Source: Madurella fahalii
Lineage: Eukaryota > Ascomycota > Sordariomycetes > Sordariales
DNA: 64,000 nucleotides
Direction: 5' to 3'
Assembly: GCA_029876055.1 (NCBI GenBank)
Contig: CM056874.1
Span: forward strand, 2,852,001 to 2,916,000
Part shown: in pieces, positions 1 through 10,473 of the stretch
Numbering within the stretch: position 1 is the first letter of the stretch
Layout of the letters: every line of letters begins with the position of its first letter
The notes under the pieces: generated by a model
What the model saw: only the letters and a program-made list of their open reading frames with translations
Databases searched by the model: none
Told to the model about the DNA's origin: nothing
Made by a program: the position numbers and the translations under genes

Positions 1-107
1 ACCAGTTCATCCCCCCCTTCCAGGATTTCGACCTCGGTGATTTTCACAACTTCTAGTTCCTTGCGGATGCCGCCCAAGATATCGTTCATAATCAGCTGTC
101 GGGACAT
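1..107 (-). CDS. N-terminal end of an unidentified protein, cut by the window edge
   Basis: A frame opens with an ATG at 107-105 on the minus strand and stays open to base 1, giving about 35 residues that begin MSRQLIMNDILGGIRKELEV. The charged, regular composition and lack of stops look like the start of a real gene that continues left of the window. No family is recognised from this short piece. The ATG choice is simply the first in frame; an upstream exon cannot be excluded. Confidence 0.35.
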   Translation of the reverse strand, partial: MSRQLIMNDILGGIRKELEVVKITEVEILEGGDEL

Positions 108-639
108 TCTGGCTCGTGGGGCACGGTGTCAACCGTCAAAGGCCACGTGTGCTCGAATGTGTCGAAGACGGAGAAAATGGTGGAAGATGAAGAAGTCTGG
201 CGTTGGCTTGCTAGGCTTGGGCATTGAAATGAGGGGTTTATCAACGCCATCGTCGAATAATAATTAGTGTGGCCTTGCCAGCTGCCCAACGCCGAGTCTT
301 CCGGCCACAGCCCGTCCAATTGAGGGTTAGTAGCTTACATCGACATTAGGAATTGATCTTGCTGCGTACAATTTATAGCTAGCGGCTTCCAACTCCTACT
401 TATTTGCACCGCTAACCTAGGTAGAGTCAACGTAGTTTTCCTCGATGTTCTATACCTAAAACGATACAACCTGGCGTACGCTTGGATAGAGATGCATCTA
501 GTATTCAGCGCATTGTATTGCTAGGTGCCTAAACGGAAGAGGTAGCTACGAGCTCGGGCAAGAATCTCGATGTCTTTGATCAATGTCAGGTACATCACCC
601 AGCAGCGGCCAGTCTGTTCCATTCCCAACCCCGACCTGA
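108..639. other. Non-coding stretch
   Basis: No convincing coding region is seen here. It would contain the promoter of the minus-strand gene at the window edge. Short open frames on both strands lack recognisable protein sequence. Confidence 0.4.
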
Positions 640-1060
640 TGTCGGAACCTGCCGTGTGGGACAAACAGGCCCACTCGGGTAATTTCCCTTGACGCCCAAC
701 CGGCGCTCAGGAACGCCCACTTGGTCAGACTTTTCCACAGACACAACAATCTTCAGATCTTCAAGCCAATCTTCGAATTCCATGGATAACGTGATATTTG
801 ACGTTAAATCCATCCGCGTAGCGGTTCCAACACCTGACACCTTGTCCACGGCCCTCATAACTAGTTCGTGACATCGCAAGGATCACGCACAAAGCGGACG
901 TCGACCTTCGGATAGTCCCTTTGGAAGACGAGGTCTCCCCTAAGGGCCTTCCACGCGCTGTTTGCTTGGGCACGGTAACTACTAAAGCGCTATTCAAAGA
1001 CATTGATGGAATGGCCAGCGACAAAGACGTCGATGTCTTCCAGCTGGAAGTCAAGCGGCG
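640..1060 (-). pseudogene. Decayed gene of unknown family
   Basis: Read on the minus strand, two frames join into one protein-like sequence. The first part (about 1060-865) contains FQLEDIDVFVAGHSINVFE, an in-frame TAG, then KALRGDLVFQRDYPKVDVRF; the second (about 865-640), shifted by one frame, continues with LVMRAVDKVSGVGTATRMDL and FEDWLEDLKIVVSVEKSD. The join plus the TAG means at least two disabling changes. The composition (alternating charged and hydrophobic residues, DxxxDWL-like blocks) is like a real soluble protein, but I do not recognise the family. The exact ends are uncertain. It may be part of the same accessory gene set as the kinase-like pseudogenes downstream. Confidence 0.35.
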
Positions 1061-2476
1061 CCGAAAGTAATCTATAAGGAACTTAATGTTGATAATGTCT
1101 CTCGGACCCGAGATTATCATTGGTCGCGTATAGTCTTTGGGGACCTATACAGGCTACTCAACCGTATTCCTATGATAAACCCGCCAAGTATTAGCCAATA
1201 CTCCTCCCCGAAGAAGCCGGCGACTACAGGCGTCCTCCGAGAATAAAAAGCCTGCGAAAACCGATGGACTTCCGGATCAACGGAATGCGGTTCGTCGTAG
1301 CACTGGGCAGACAATCGCTGGTGCAGCAAGATCGGCTGCGGCGAAGCCTGAGGGAGTTACCAAGAGACGTCCGAGAAATCCCCGCCGAAGGAAGGTAGGG
1401 TAGGACGCCAGCGTCACCGTAGATGGTGGGAGGGGAATAAACACTTGTTGGCCTCCTGTATAGGCGGGTAGGCCCGACAGAGGAGTTCAGCGCTCAGCAC
1501 ATGCTAAAACCGGCTTGTAGAAACTGTCTTTGGAAGGGGGCGGCATTTTTCGTTACTCTTACTTGCAGTCCGCTTGCTTTATTGAGAGCAATACTGCCTA
1601 CGAGACAAATTGCCAAGCTAACACTTTACAGGGCAGAAGTTCAAAGCTAGTCAAACTGGCTAAGTTTTGCACGATCAACACAAATCGACGGCCGCAAGCC
1701 TTGACTAATTTGAGGTCGAGATCAAACCTTTTTGAAGCCATTCCCAGATCTATGGCACTACAATTTCTTGGCGTTGCAGTTGATGTCGGCTCAAAAACAG
1801 GGGGTAACTTTCCCTTGAGAGCCATCGAGCCGGAAAGAGGGGCTTTCCTGATTGGGCACCCTCCCAACAGCCTAACTATCCGACACTTTGACCTGTAATG
1901 GGTGATCGGTCCAGCGGGTCGGGAGGACGTAGAGATGCGTCCTGGCGCGCTTGCGTAGAATGCCGAAAAGAGAATGTGTTCCGCCGGCAGGTTTGCTCTT
2001 GTTGTCGCGTCTCGGGAGGCCAATTGGCCGCCAATGCTGCTACCTGCGCCCTAGACCATCCCTCAGCCGAGCCCCCAGGTCACGGGACGCGGCGCCCCAC
2101 CTGATTTATCCCGGCAGCCACCCAGGTTCGAGGCGTTGCCAGGCGGTTGTTTGGTATGCAACCTTAATTTGGGGCGGAACGATGCTCCGCCTTTGACCAG
2201 AGCACGAGTCGTGGGGGAATTTGAGCCCGCCCTCTCTGCTCTTGTCGCCGTCCGGTATGTGGCATGGACACTTTCATATATGCTCCTCTCTCTCTCGTGT
2301 CCGCTCTAGTAAAAGACAGCCGTCCGGTTTTAAGTGCCCAGGTCTGCAGGCACGCCATCACATGAGTCAATGCAGTGACCACCTCGAATCCGAGAAACAC
2401 ACCCGACAGCACCGATGATTTCGCCAATTCGACCCGTCTCAGCACAGTCCAATTGTCCAGATCCGATCCCTCCACG
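1061..2476. other. Gene-poor stretch upstream of the kinase-like gene
   Basis: Overlapping open frames exist on both strands around 1530-2023 (122 and 141 codons), but neither shows a domain, signal peptide or biased composition that would decide for it. The last few hundred bases are presumably the promoter and 5' leader of the kinase-like gene that begins near 2477. Confidence 0.35.
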
Positions 2477-3791
2477 ATGGCCATGACCTTGATCCTGGGA
2501 TTTGTCGGTAGCATTCGCCACTTCTTGGTTTCTGCCGCGCGCTGGGCCTGGGGCTTGCCGGAACCAGCGATCACAGAGCCGGCGGCCACAGAACCAGCGG
2601 CCACAGAACCGTTGGTCATCGAGTTCTTGCCGAGGACGTACAGCGCGGACAGCGCATGTGGCAAGAAGCGCTGGATAAAACTCATTCTGCGTTCCTCTCG
2701 CTCCCAGTGGCACCTCAAGTTTACTTTCTCCGGCACCTCTGTTCAGGATGGCACACGCCCAATCGTTGCCAAGGGAATGAAGCGACGGAACGATCTCCGT
2801 GACCTCTGCCGCTGTGTTGATTTCCGCCAGATCCCACTCCTGGATGACACGGTTACCGAGGTTATCCTGTCGCTTGACCCCAGTCCAGAGAGCGTCAAGC
2901 TGCCCTACACGACACAGCCAAGCGCAGACAGTGAGTACGCCTCCATCATCAGCCACCTCTGGGTCCGTACCCTGGAAGACCCGCTCCGAATCCGCTTCCC
3001 TGTTTACGACAGCAGCAACGGCATCTCCGCTAGACGGCTCTCTGAAATCCGGGTGAAAGAAGAGCTAAACGGCGACTCCGTGTACAAGGGTGCTCCTTCA
3101 GGGCGACGAGACACCGTACGTCTACAAGGAGGTCGAGCGAGCCCATTATGTCCCTCGGGACACCGAAGTGCTAGAACAGGAGCTGCGGAACTTGGACATG
3201 TTTCGTGGCACTACAGTCGGCATTGTCCAGCTTGTCGCGGCCGTTGGCTCGCAGAACCCATACCAGACCACCCAACCCGGCAAAGAGTGCGATCCCGTCG
3301 TCTTACGCGGATTTCTCCTTGAGCACCATTCAAACGACACACTGGAAAGCGCATTGAAATCGCCAACCCCCGAGACCAGAGAGCGCTGGTGCGAGTGGGC
3401 GCTCCAGATCGCCTCGGCCCTTGCCGAAATGCACCGCCGCGGACTAGCTCACATGGATTTGAAACCCTCCAATGTTGTCCTCAGTGGCGAGTCCGACGCA
3501 GTGCTGATCGATATCAGCGGCATCGGAGGCGTCACACGTCAGTGGCTCTGTCCGGAGATGCTCGAGAGCAAGAAAGATCCACTGTCGTGGGGCATCGCAG
3601 CGCAGCAACAGAATGATATATGGGCCCTTGGACAAATTATGCTGGCCATGGCGGATGCCTGTTGCGCCGACGAGCAAAAGCAACTGCTGAGGAGTGTTGC
3701 GCTGGCTACTACACGTCCCTGTCCACGCATCCCCCTCAGCGAGGTCATTGCCGCCTTGTCGGGACCGGCATTCAATCTTGTTGCGATTTGA
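2477..3791 (+). pseudogene. Protein-kinase-like gene with one frameshift
   Basis: Two adjacent frames read as one protein of about 437 residues. The first ATG of the upstream frame is at 2477. An N-terminal region holds a short Pro-Ala-Thr-Glu tandem repeat (near 2560-2620), followed by a globular part. The frame breaks in the GGG at 3088-3090: removing one G joins ...SVYK to VLLQGDETPYVYKEVERAHY. The downstream part is kinase-like: a catalytic-loop motif HMDLKPSNVVL (HxDLKPxN), then LIDISG where DFG is expected, then a CPEM block in the place of APE and DIWALG matching the conserved DxWxxG. The glycine loop is not obvious. It is thus either a pseudogene, a divergent pseudokinase with an assembly error, or a recently lost gene. 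Neighbouring kinase-like remains at 4124-4712 suggest a small cluster. Confidence 0.6.
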
Positions 3792-4123
3792 AGAACTATG
3801 TGGAAACAGCGTTTTTGAGCGCTTTTGAGGGATTTGATGGATTTGAGCCAGTTGGGCCACTGTTAGCCCTCCTGCGCGCACGCCAGGGGGGGCTTGTTTT
3901 GAGGGAGGGTAGTGTCACGGATCTGACCGCTCAGCTCTACAGCGCTGGGAAACCCACACCAGCTTCGACACCGATTGTACGTGATACGCTGGTAGAATCC
4001 ACGGTTCCCTGACACAGACCCATTACAGTATTAACGCCTACGTTCTAGGGATTTTGGTTCAGAACTCGCTACATCTCAGCGCTTTCGTCGGATCTCGCCC
4101 GCGACTGCGCTCATCTCCGCCTC
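3792..4123. other. Spacer between the two kinase-like genes
   Basis: Contains the 3' flank of the first kinase-like gene and the 5' flank of the second. The second gene's homology may begin slightly upstream of 4124 in a different frame, but no clear start codon is seen. Confidence 0.3.
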
Positions 4124-4712
4124 TTGCGTATTCGCCCGCCTGCTCTAGCGGGGCTGATTTCCCGTTGGGTCAGCTTCCTCCCAGCCTTTGCCCAGGCCTC
4201 AGTGAGAAGCGTGTTTGTCGAGTGGTTTCTGCCCGACCGTGCCGTCCTTAAGATACAGAAACAGGGCGGCGAGGAGGAGGTCATGGCCGAGCTGTTCGGG
4301 TCGGAGGTGAAAGCGTATAGTCAACTAAAGCTCCTTCAAAGGAGTAGTTATCCCGAGATGCTACAGTCAGTTGCGCTTCAACGGCGTCAGGGCTCTGCTG
4401 CTCGAACATCTAGGAGGCGTCTCCCTAGTGTCGCCCGAGAGGGCGACCCTCACATAGCAGGAGCTCTCAGATCTGCTGCAACCATGCTACCGGGCGATTC
4501 ATGCCTTTGGGGTGCATCACGAGGATCCCCAGCTGGGGAACTTTCAGCTTGTGGATAGGAAGATCATGGTGCTGGAGATTGAGAGAGTGGCGTTCTACCT
4601 GTCTGCGGGAGACAGAATTTCTTTTATGAAAACGAATATTTGGGACTTGGCCGACCGGTATCGCGATGCTCAGGTTTATTACCGGCACGAGGGCCTGCTG
4701 GAAGCTGCTTGA
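4124..4712 (+). pseudogene. Small fungal kinase-like pseudogene
   Basis: The first frame reads through PDRAVLKIQKQGGEEEVMAE and SEVKAYSQLKLLQ, where the Lys of VLKIQK and the Glu of the next helix resemble the kinase VAIK Lys and helix-C Glu. Near 4380 the frame shifts; the new frame continues FNGVRALLLEHLGGVSLVSP, meets a TAG at about 4453, then HAFGVHHEDPQLGNFQLVDR and DLADRYRDAQVYYRHEGLL to a stop at 4712. The HHEDPQLGN block matches the HxDxxxxN catalytic loop of this fungal family. The following metal-binding position reads VLEIERV where VLDFERV is usual, so the Asp is gone. A frameshift, a stop and a lost catalytic residue make it a pseudogene. Confidence 0.6.
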
Positions 4713-5337
4713 AGCCAACCAACTAGTTTGATGAACCGAAGCCATCACGGGCGCCCTCGCCGCCCTGTTGCACGCTGCACGGTTGCTTTACGCTCCGTGC
4801 AAGCGTAAGGATCATTCGGCTAGCGAGTATAATACACGGAAACCCGAACTTTACGTTATCTTCCTCAGACAGTGCGGCGATTTACCGAGGGTACAGACTT
4901 GGAAACTTCAGGGAATGCCTCCGCAGACTTGCTGGTCGACAAAGCCAAGGCAAAACCGCCTGTCGGGCTAACTAAGGCATATTGGCAGGCAGGACAGCAG
5001 AGAAATCGGAGGAATTGGACGGTGCATTGCTTGATTCTCTTTCCGAAAAGAGAACTCCGCTCGATTCTAAACTCCTCACCAATATTGGGACATATCGCTT
5101 CACCGGTCTCGCCGAGAGCTGGTCGCTGTCTGGTACATACAGCTCAACCACATCACGTGATGAGGTCTTACTGGTTGTTTCGATGTTACGCGTAGCGCTG
5201 ATGCCTGCCCCTCCGTCAACGTTATCCTGAAACCAGCTTCGACCCCTCCATCTGCATCACACTTCACCTTGAACATCAATCAGTCCAGATCGACCAATCC
5301 CATCCCGGGAAACTCCGTAATTCATCAAGATAGCAAG
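4713..5337. other. Intergenic region before the ubiquitin hydrolase gene
   Basis: Short frames only, without recognisable protein sequence. A pyrimidine-rich stretch just upstream of 5338 fits a 5' leader of the following gene. Confidence 0.4.
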
Positions 5338-6090
5338 ATGCCCATTGAAGGAGTTCACATCGACAGCTCAGGGAGGAAAGTGTTCATCCCGCTCGAGAAC
5401 AATCCGGAAGTCTTCACCTCACTCGTTCACGACCTTGGAGCTTCCGATGAACTCGGCTTCTACGATGTGTTCAGCATAGACGATCCAGATCTATTGGCAT
5501 TTATCCCGCGTCCCGTATACGCGCTGATCTTCATCACGCCTCCAGATATTTACAACACCGTCCGCGAGAAGGAGCGCACACCGCTTGCCAGTCAGAAGCT
5601 AACATACGACAAGTCTGGCCCCGACGAGCCCGTAGTGTGGTTCAACCAGACGATCGGCCACGCCTGCGGGCTATACGCTCTTATTCACTCCATCGCAAAT
5701 GGAGGAGCACGCCCCTTCCTCAAGAAGGGCTCGCTCCTGGATAGGTTGATCGAAGAGGCAACGCCGTTGGCCCCCGTTCCGCGCGCAAGAGTCCTCTACG
5801 ACAGCGCTGAACTCGAGGAGAAGCACATGCGGGCCGCTAGAACGGGCGACTCAAGGACGCCAGGCGCAGACGAACCCGTGGGCCTGCATTTCATCGCGTT
5901 CACCAAAGGCAAGGACGGACATCTGTATGAGTTGGAAGGTGATACGGATGGGCCATTGGATCTCGGGCCGCTGGAGGACGGTGAGGACATGTTGAGCGAG
6001 AAGGCATTGCAGAAGGGTGTGAGGAGGTTCATTGATGTTGCGAATGGGGAACTGCAGTTCAGCATTGTGGCTTTGGCGCCAAGCCAGTGA
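5338..6090 (+). CDS. Ubiquitin carboxyl-terminal hydrolase, UCH family (peptidase C12)
   Basis: Intronless gene for 250 residues; the start is the first in-frame ATG (MPIEGVHIDSSGRKVFIPLE), the frame upstream of it lacking another ATG. UCH enzymes are cytosolic thiol proteases that free ubiquitin from small C-terminal adducts. The active-site block is WFNQTIGHACGLYALIHS, giving oxyanion Gln104 and nucleophile Cys110; the His block is VGLHFIAFTKGKDGHLYELE with His184. Length and spacing fit UCH-L1/L3/Yuh1-type enzymes. One oddity: the third triad residue, normally the Asp of LYELDG, is Glu200 here (LYELEG). The region around residues 160-180, the substrate-gating crossover loop, is Arg/Ala/Asp-rich. 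Neighbours give no functional link. Confidence 0.88.
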   Translation: MPIEGVHIDSSGRKVFIPLENNPEVFTSLVHDLGASDELGFYDVFSIDDPDLLAFIPRPVYALIFITPPDIYNTVREKERTPLASQKLTYDKSGPDEPVVWFNQTIGHACGLYALIHSIANGGARPFLKKGSLLDRLIEEATPLAPVPRARVLYDSAELEEKHMRAARTGDSRTPGADEPVGLHFIAFTKGKDGHLYELEGDTDGPLDLGPLEDGEDMLSEKALQKGVRRFIDVANGELQFSIVALAPSQ

Positions 6091-6584
6091 GCTGGTGCTG
6101 CTCATGATCAGAAATGGTGTCAAAGTGCTCCTAAATTCCTTAGAGAGTTCGGATGAACAGGACGCCGATTTCGCAAATAGCTGGATATGAGCTTTGACGA
6201 GTGAGAAAGAATTGAGGAGTTGTGGAAAAACATGCTGACTCATCAATCCAGATTGCCGGCAGTTAAGCATGAGGTAATCATGGGTCAGCATTTGTAGCAG
6301 CCAAACTCTCCACTTTGCCATCAGAAGCCATAGAGAAGAGAATTCCCACAAAGACCACAAGACATCCCTAGTCCAAATAATCCGTTGGAAATGCTCACCA
6401 AGCATTCTGTTGCCACTGCCCAGCACCTGCCACCGGTTTCTCGATATCCTTGACGGAGTCCTCTGTTGTGACTATAAGAATGAAGTCGGAGCACCTCTGG
6501 CTGTCTTGTTAATTCCTGTAGTTTCCAACCCAAATTGCAATCAACGCTGCAAGTAATTCTTCAGCCTATCTTATCCGGTTCCAT
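6091..6584. other. Intergenic region between UCH and pirin genes
   Basis: Contains the 3' flank of the UCH gene and the promoter of the pirin gene. No coding region recognised. Confidence 0.4.
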
Positions 6585-7463
6585 ATGTTGAGAACTGCTT
6601 CAACTGTGATGTCCAAGACACTGAAACACGTCAAGATCACCCCCCACCGGTCGTCGGCACGAGGCCACAGCAACCATGGCTGGCTGGACACCTATCATTC
6701 GTTTAGCTTTGCAGACTGGTTCAACCCCAACTTCACTCACTTCGGGTCCCTGCGAGTCCTCAACGAGGATCGGGTCAAGCCCAACACCGGCTTCCCAACC
6801 CACCCGCACCGGGACTTTGAGATCTTCAGCTACATCCTGTCGGGCGCCCTCACACACAGCGATTCCATGAGCAAGAAGTCGGCCGACGGCGCGCAGTCCG
6901 AACTCTCCTGTACAGTGCAACGCGGCGACATACAATTCACGACGGCTGGGAGAGGGGTCACACACTCCGAGTTTAATTATGGGAAGGAGACGGTCCACTT
7001 CCTCCAGATATGGACCCTTCCCTGGAAGCGCGGCCTGACCCCGCGCTATCACTGGGGACGGTACAATGACGAGGACAAGCGGAAGGGCTTCGTTAGTCTG
7101 CTGAGTCCGTTGAAGGGCGGCGTCGACGCGACCGAAGCCGAGGAGAGCGCGGCTGAGCCGACGATTCCCGGGACCATAGCCATCCATGCTGATTTCGTCA
7201 TGGCCGCTGGCATTATCGAACCAGGCAACACGTTCGAATGGATTGCGGGCGGCAAGGCGGCACAGTCGGGCAAACGGAAGGTCTACATTCATCTGCCCAT
7301 GACGAAGGGCGGCAAGGCGAAGATCAGGCTGGACGGCAGAGAGGAGGCGATTCTGGCCGAGGGCGATGGATCATTCGTGGAAGGCATCAACGCGGGAGAT
7401 AAGCTGTCGGTGGAGAGCGTCGGAGAGGCCGAAGCAGAAGTCATCGTTCTGGACAGCGCATGA
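6585..7463 (+). CDS. Pirin family protein (bicupin)
   Basis: Intronless, 292 residues, ATG at 6585; a second ATG nine codons in could also serve. Pirins are bicupin proteins with one metal, often Fe, in the N-terminal cupin; some have quercetin 2,3-dioxygenase activity and others act as nuclear cofactors. The N-terminal cupin reads GFPTHPHRDFEIFSYILSGA with metal ligands His73 and His75, and GRGVTHSEF supplies His127 and Glu129, so the four-ligand set is complete. The sequence HGWLDTYHSFSFADWFNP is the usual pirin opening. The C-terminal cupin (about 190-290) is also present. Length is normal. No targeting signal is evident, although the first nine residues are weakly amphipathic. Confidence 0.9.
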   Translation: MLRTASTVMSKTLKHVKITPHRSSARGHSNHGWLDTYHSFSFADWFNPNFTHFGSLRVLNEDRVKPNTGFPTHPHRDFEIFSYILSGALTHSDSMSKKSADGAQSELSCTVQRGDIQFTTAGRGVTHSEFNYGKETVHFLQIWTLPWKRGLTPRYHWGRYNDEDKRKGFVSLLSPLKGGVDATEAEESAAEPTIPGTIAIHADFVMAAGIIEPGNTFEWIAGGKAAQSGKRKVYIHLPMTKGGKAKIRLDGREEAILAEGDGSFVEGINAGDKLSVESVGEAEAEVIVLDSA

Positions 7464-8614
7464 AAGGGAGTGGATTGATGCCTGTTGTAGCTAGCAAATA
7501 CCCAGTATTGTGAACACAAATGCGTTTCTCATTGACTGCTTGTGCGGCTTTGCGGGTTCTGCGATTCCCCAAGTCGTTATTCGCGACCATCAAAAGCGCC
7601 CTTCATCGCCTCGACCCGCATGGGCCGATGGAAATGAAAAGACAAATTCCTGCTGAGAGGATGGCTCCAAAAATTCCCTGCCAGGTCGAGACCCAACAGG
7701 AGCGGTCAGGTTGTAGTTTTCAACTAGCAAAAACGTGATCTCGGACGAATCCTCACTGATACACGTAAAACCCCTGCACCGGGATGGAGAGAAAAAGAGA
7801 AGAAGAGGAGGAAGATGGCGGTGGGTTGCAGGGACTTTATATGCACTCGGTAACTAATGGACCGTGCACGTCTGCAATTTTCAGGCGCCTGCAAATTGTC
7901 CGTGCGTCAGTGGGGCCACTATCCGCTCCCCTCAACCCGAACCCTCACCAGCTGGCAGACGGGCATGTCCAACACATCCCAGGAGTGTAGCCGGTTATTC
8001 GTCGTGGTCATCGCTGGTTTCGGCTTTCCCTGCCATTATCTTCCTCTTTTCCTCATTATTTTCACCATGTCGATGTCATGATCATCGTCTTGGCAAAGCT
8101 AGTGCTCGGTTTCTTTAGCGTAAAGGCAAGCAGGGTTGGAGATGGTTGGTGACAGGCTGAAGAGGCAGGGACCGGGGAGGTTCGAAGCGTGTGTACTCGT
8201 TTGATATACATTCTTGCGCAAATATACGGCTCCCCGATGACAAACAGTAAGCTACGTGGTGTGTCTTGTTTTGCATGCGAACTGTTGATCTCCGGGTTGG
8301 TGCAACACGGTTGCGGGAGTCCCGCTTGATTCCAACTTTCGATGTCGTCATAGCTGTTCTCAGGAAACACGCATTTGGCCACAGATGACAACAATAAAGG
8401 GACGCCAAATTTTCGTGCTCAGTAGAGCGAAATGCATACGGAATCCCCGGATACTGCAGGCTAGTTCCTGCCAAGTCGGATTCATTTTCTGGATCTACAT
8501 TGAAGCTCACTGAGCTCATCTTACACAGTAAACCTCAACCCTCAACCCTCAACGGCCCCACCCTTAACACCTAAACGGAGAACCCGCCCCCCCCCCCCCC
8601 AACAATTGCCCGCC
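7464..8614. other. Intergenic region and long leader of the glutamate decarboxylase gene
   Basis: No coding sequence recognised. A purine-rich GA tract lies at about 7783-7815 and tandem CCTCAACC-like units at about 8532-8560, just upstream of a 14-base C run at 8587-8600. This probably serves as promoter and leader of the downstream gene. Confidence 0.4.
8587..8600. repeat. C14 homopolymer in the 5' leader of the decarboxylase gene
   Basis: Fourteen consecutive C residues, ending 14 bases before the start codon at 8615. It is likely transcribed as part of the 5' UTR and prone to length variation or sequencing error. Confidence 0.8.
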
Positions 8615-10473
8615 ATGTCGCTCGCACGACACGTGAGTGGGTGCCGAAGTGATGGAATATAACCCGGAAAGTGCTAATTCGCTTATAGGTCAACCCAGAG
8701 GACATCATCCGCCACCTTCAGGACCTGCGCATACCCGAGCAGCAGGCATCCAGCGGTAGCAGCGGAGGCCAGACATCCCATCTGACCCCATTCTCCACGC
8801 CCTATGCCAGCCAGCGGGACATCCCCAAGTACCAGATTCCGCAGGATGGCGCGCCGGGCGACACCGTCTACGAGATGCTCAAGGATGAGCTGGACCTGGA
8901 CGGGCGGCCCAACCTCAACTTGGCCAGGTAACCTCTCCGTCACCTATCTCCATCCCGTGATGCCTCCGTACGTTTGCGCTAAAACTTTCCCCAGCTTCGT
9001 AGACACCTATCTCGAAGACAACGCCCAGAAGCTCATGGTCGAGAACATGGGCAAGAACCTGGCCGACAACGACGAATACCCGGCCCTGCTCTCCATCAGC
9101 ACCAGGTGCGTCAGCATTCTCGCCCACCTGTGGGGCGTCCAAAAGGGAGAAAAGGCCGTGGGCGCGCCTACGGTCGGGTCGTCCGAGGCCATCCACCTCG
9201 GCGGCCTCGCCATGAAGCGCCGCTGGCAAGAGCGCCGCCGCGCTGAGGGAAAAGATACCCTCCGCCCCAACATTATCATGGGCGCTAACGCACAGGTGGC
9301 GCTCGAGAAGTTTGCGCGGTACTTTGAAGTGGAGGCGAGGATCTTGCCGGTCAGTAAGGAGAGCAAGTACCGCTTGGACCCCGCGTTAGTGAAGGAGAAC
9401 GTGGATGAGAATACTATTGGAGTGTTTGTGATTCTTGGGAGCACGTACACGGGACATTATGAGCCGGTGGAGGAGATTTCCAAGATCCTGGATGAGGTGG
9501 AGGAAAAGACGGGAGTGAGCGTGCCGATTCATGTGGACGCGGCAAGCGGTGGCTTTGTGGCGCCATTTACGTATGCTGGGGCGGGAGGGTCTAAGTGGTG
9601 GGTTTCCCTTGCGTTTGGCTTTCTATCCTCTTATCACAAGGAAAAGCCAACACTGACCAGTCGATCACCAGGAACTTTGAACTCCCGCGTGTCCATTCCA
9701 TTAACGCCTCGGGCCACAAATACGGCCTCGTAACCCCGGGGGTAGGCTGGATCATCTGGCGCGACCAATCCTACCTCCCGAAGGACCTCATTTTCGAGCT
9801 TCACTACCTCGGCGGCACCGAGGAGTCCTTCACGCTGAATTTCTCGCGGCCCGGCGCCCAGGTCGTGGTGCAGTACTACAACCTCATCCACCTCGGCTTC
9901 TCGGGCTATCGCGAGGTGATGGAGAACTGCCTCGCCAACGCGCGCATCCTCTCCAAATCCCTCGAGGCGACGGGGTGGTACACGTGCCTGAGCGACATCC
10001 ACCGCCGGACCGACAAGCCCACCCCGGCAAACAGCAACCACCAGCACCCCGACAACGAGGCCCAGCCCCAAACCCAGCACGAAACCTCGGCGGACTACGT
10101 CGCCGGCCTGCCCGTCGTCTCCTTCCGCCTCACCGACGCCTTCCAGCGGGAGTTCCCGCACGTCAAGCAGGAGACCATCTCCCTGCTGCTGCGCGCCCGG
10201 CAGTGGATCATCCCCAACTACGCGCTGCCGCCCAACGAGGACGCGACCGAGATCCTGCGCGTGGTGATCCGCGAGAGCATGAGCTTCGACCTGCTGGACC
10301 GGCTGGTCACCGACATTGTGCAGGTGACCGAGACGCTGATGGAGAACGAGGAGCAGGTGGACTTGGGGATCCTGACGAGGCAGCGGAAGGGGGTTGTGAA
10401 GGAGAGGGAGAAGGAGGAGAAGAAGGAGAAGAAGAAGAGGATGGGGGAAGGGATTCACCGGTCTGTTTGTTAA
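8615..10473 (+). CDS. gad: Glutamate decarboxylase (PLP-dependent)
   Basis: Four exons, 8615-8632, 8689-8927, 8995-9597 and 9672-10473, give 553 residues without a stop; all introns are GT-AG. The enzyme converts L-glutamate to GABA and CO2, starting the GABA shunt in the cytosol. Recognisable blocks are the N-terminal VNPEDIIRHLQDLRIPE, GSSEAIHLGGLAMKRRW (cofactor phosphate region), VPIHVDAASGGFVAPF (PLP-ring Asp) and SINASGHKYGLVTPGVG, where Lys303 forms the Schiff base. The tiny first exon of six codons is supported by the open frame continuing exactly into exon 2. The C-terminal 30 residues are a Lys/Glu-rich tail (KEREKEEKKEKKKR) unlike the conserved core. It is convergent with the acyl-CoA-ligase gene downstream. 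Confidence 0.93.

Noticed and set aside
1598..2023. Overlapping 122- and 141-codon frames on opposite strands
   Set aside because: Neither has a recognisable family, signal or start context that separates it from chance; kept only as unassigned.
9634..10458. Long minus-strand frame overlapping the decarboxylase gene, rich in Leu and Val
   Set aside because: It is the antisense shadow of the GC-rich decarboxylase coding strand and the lysine/glutamate-coding tail; no domain.
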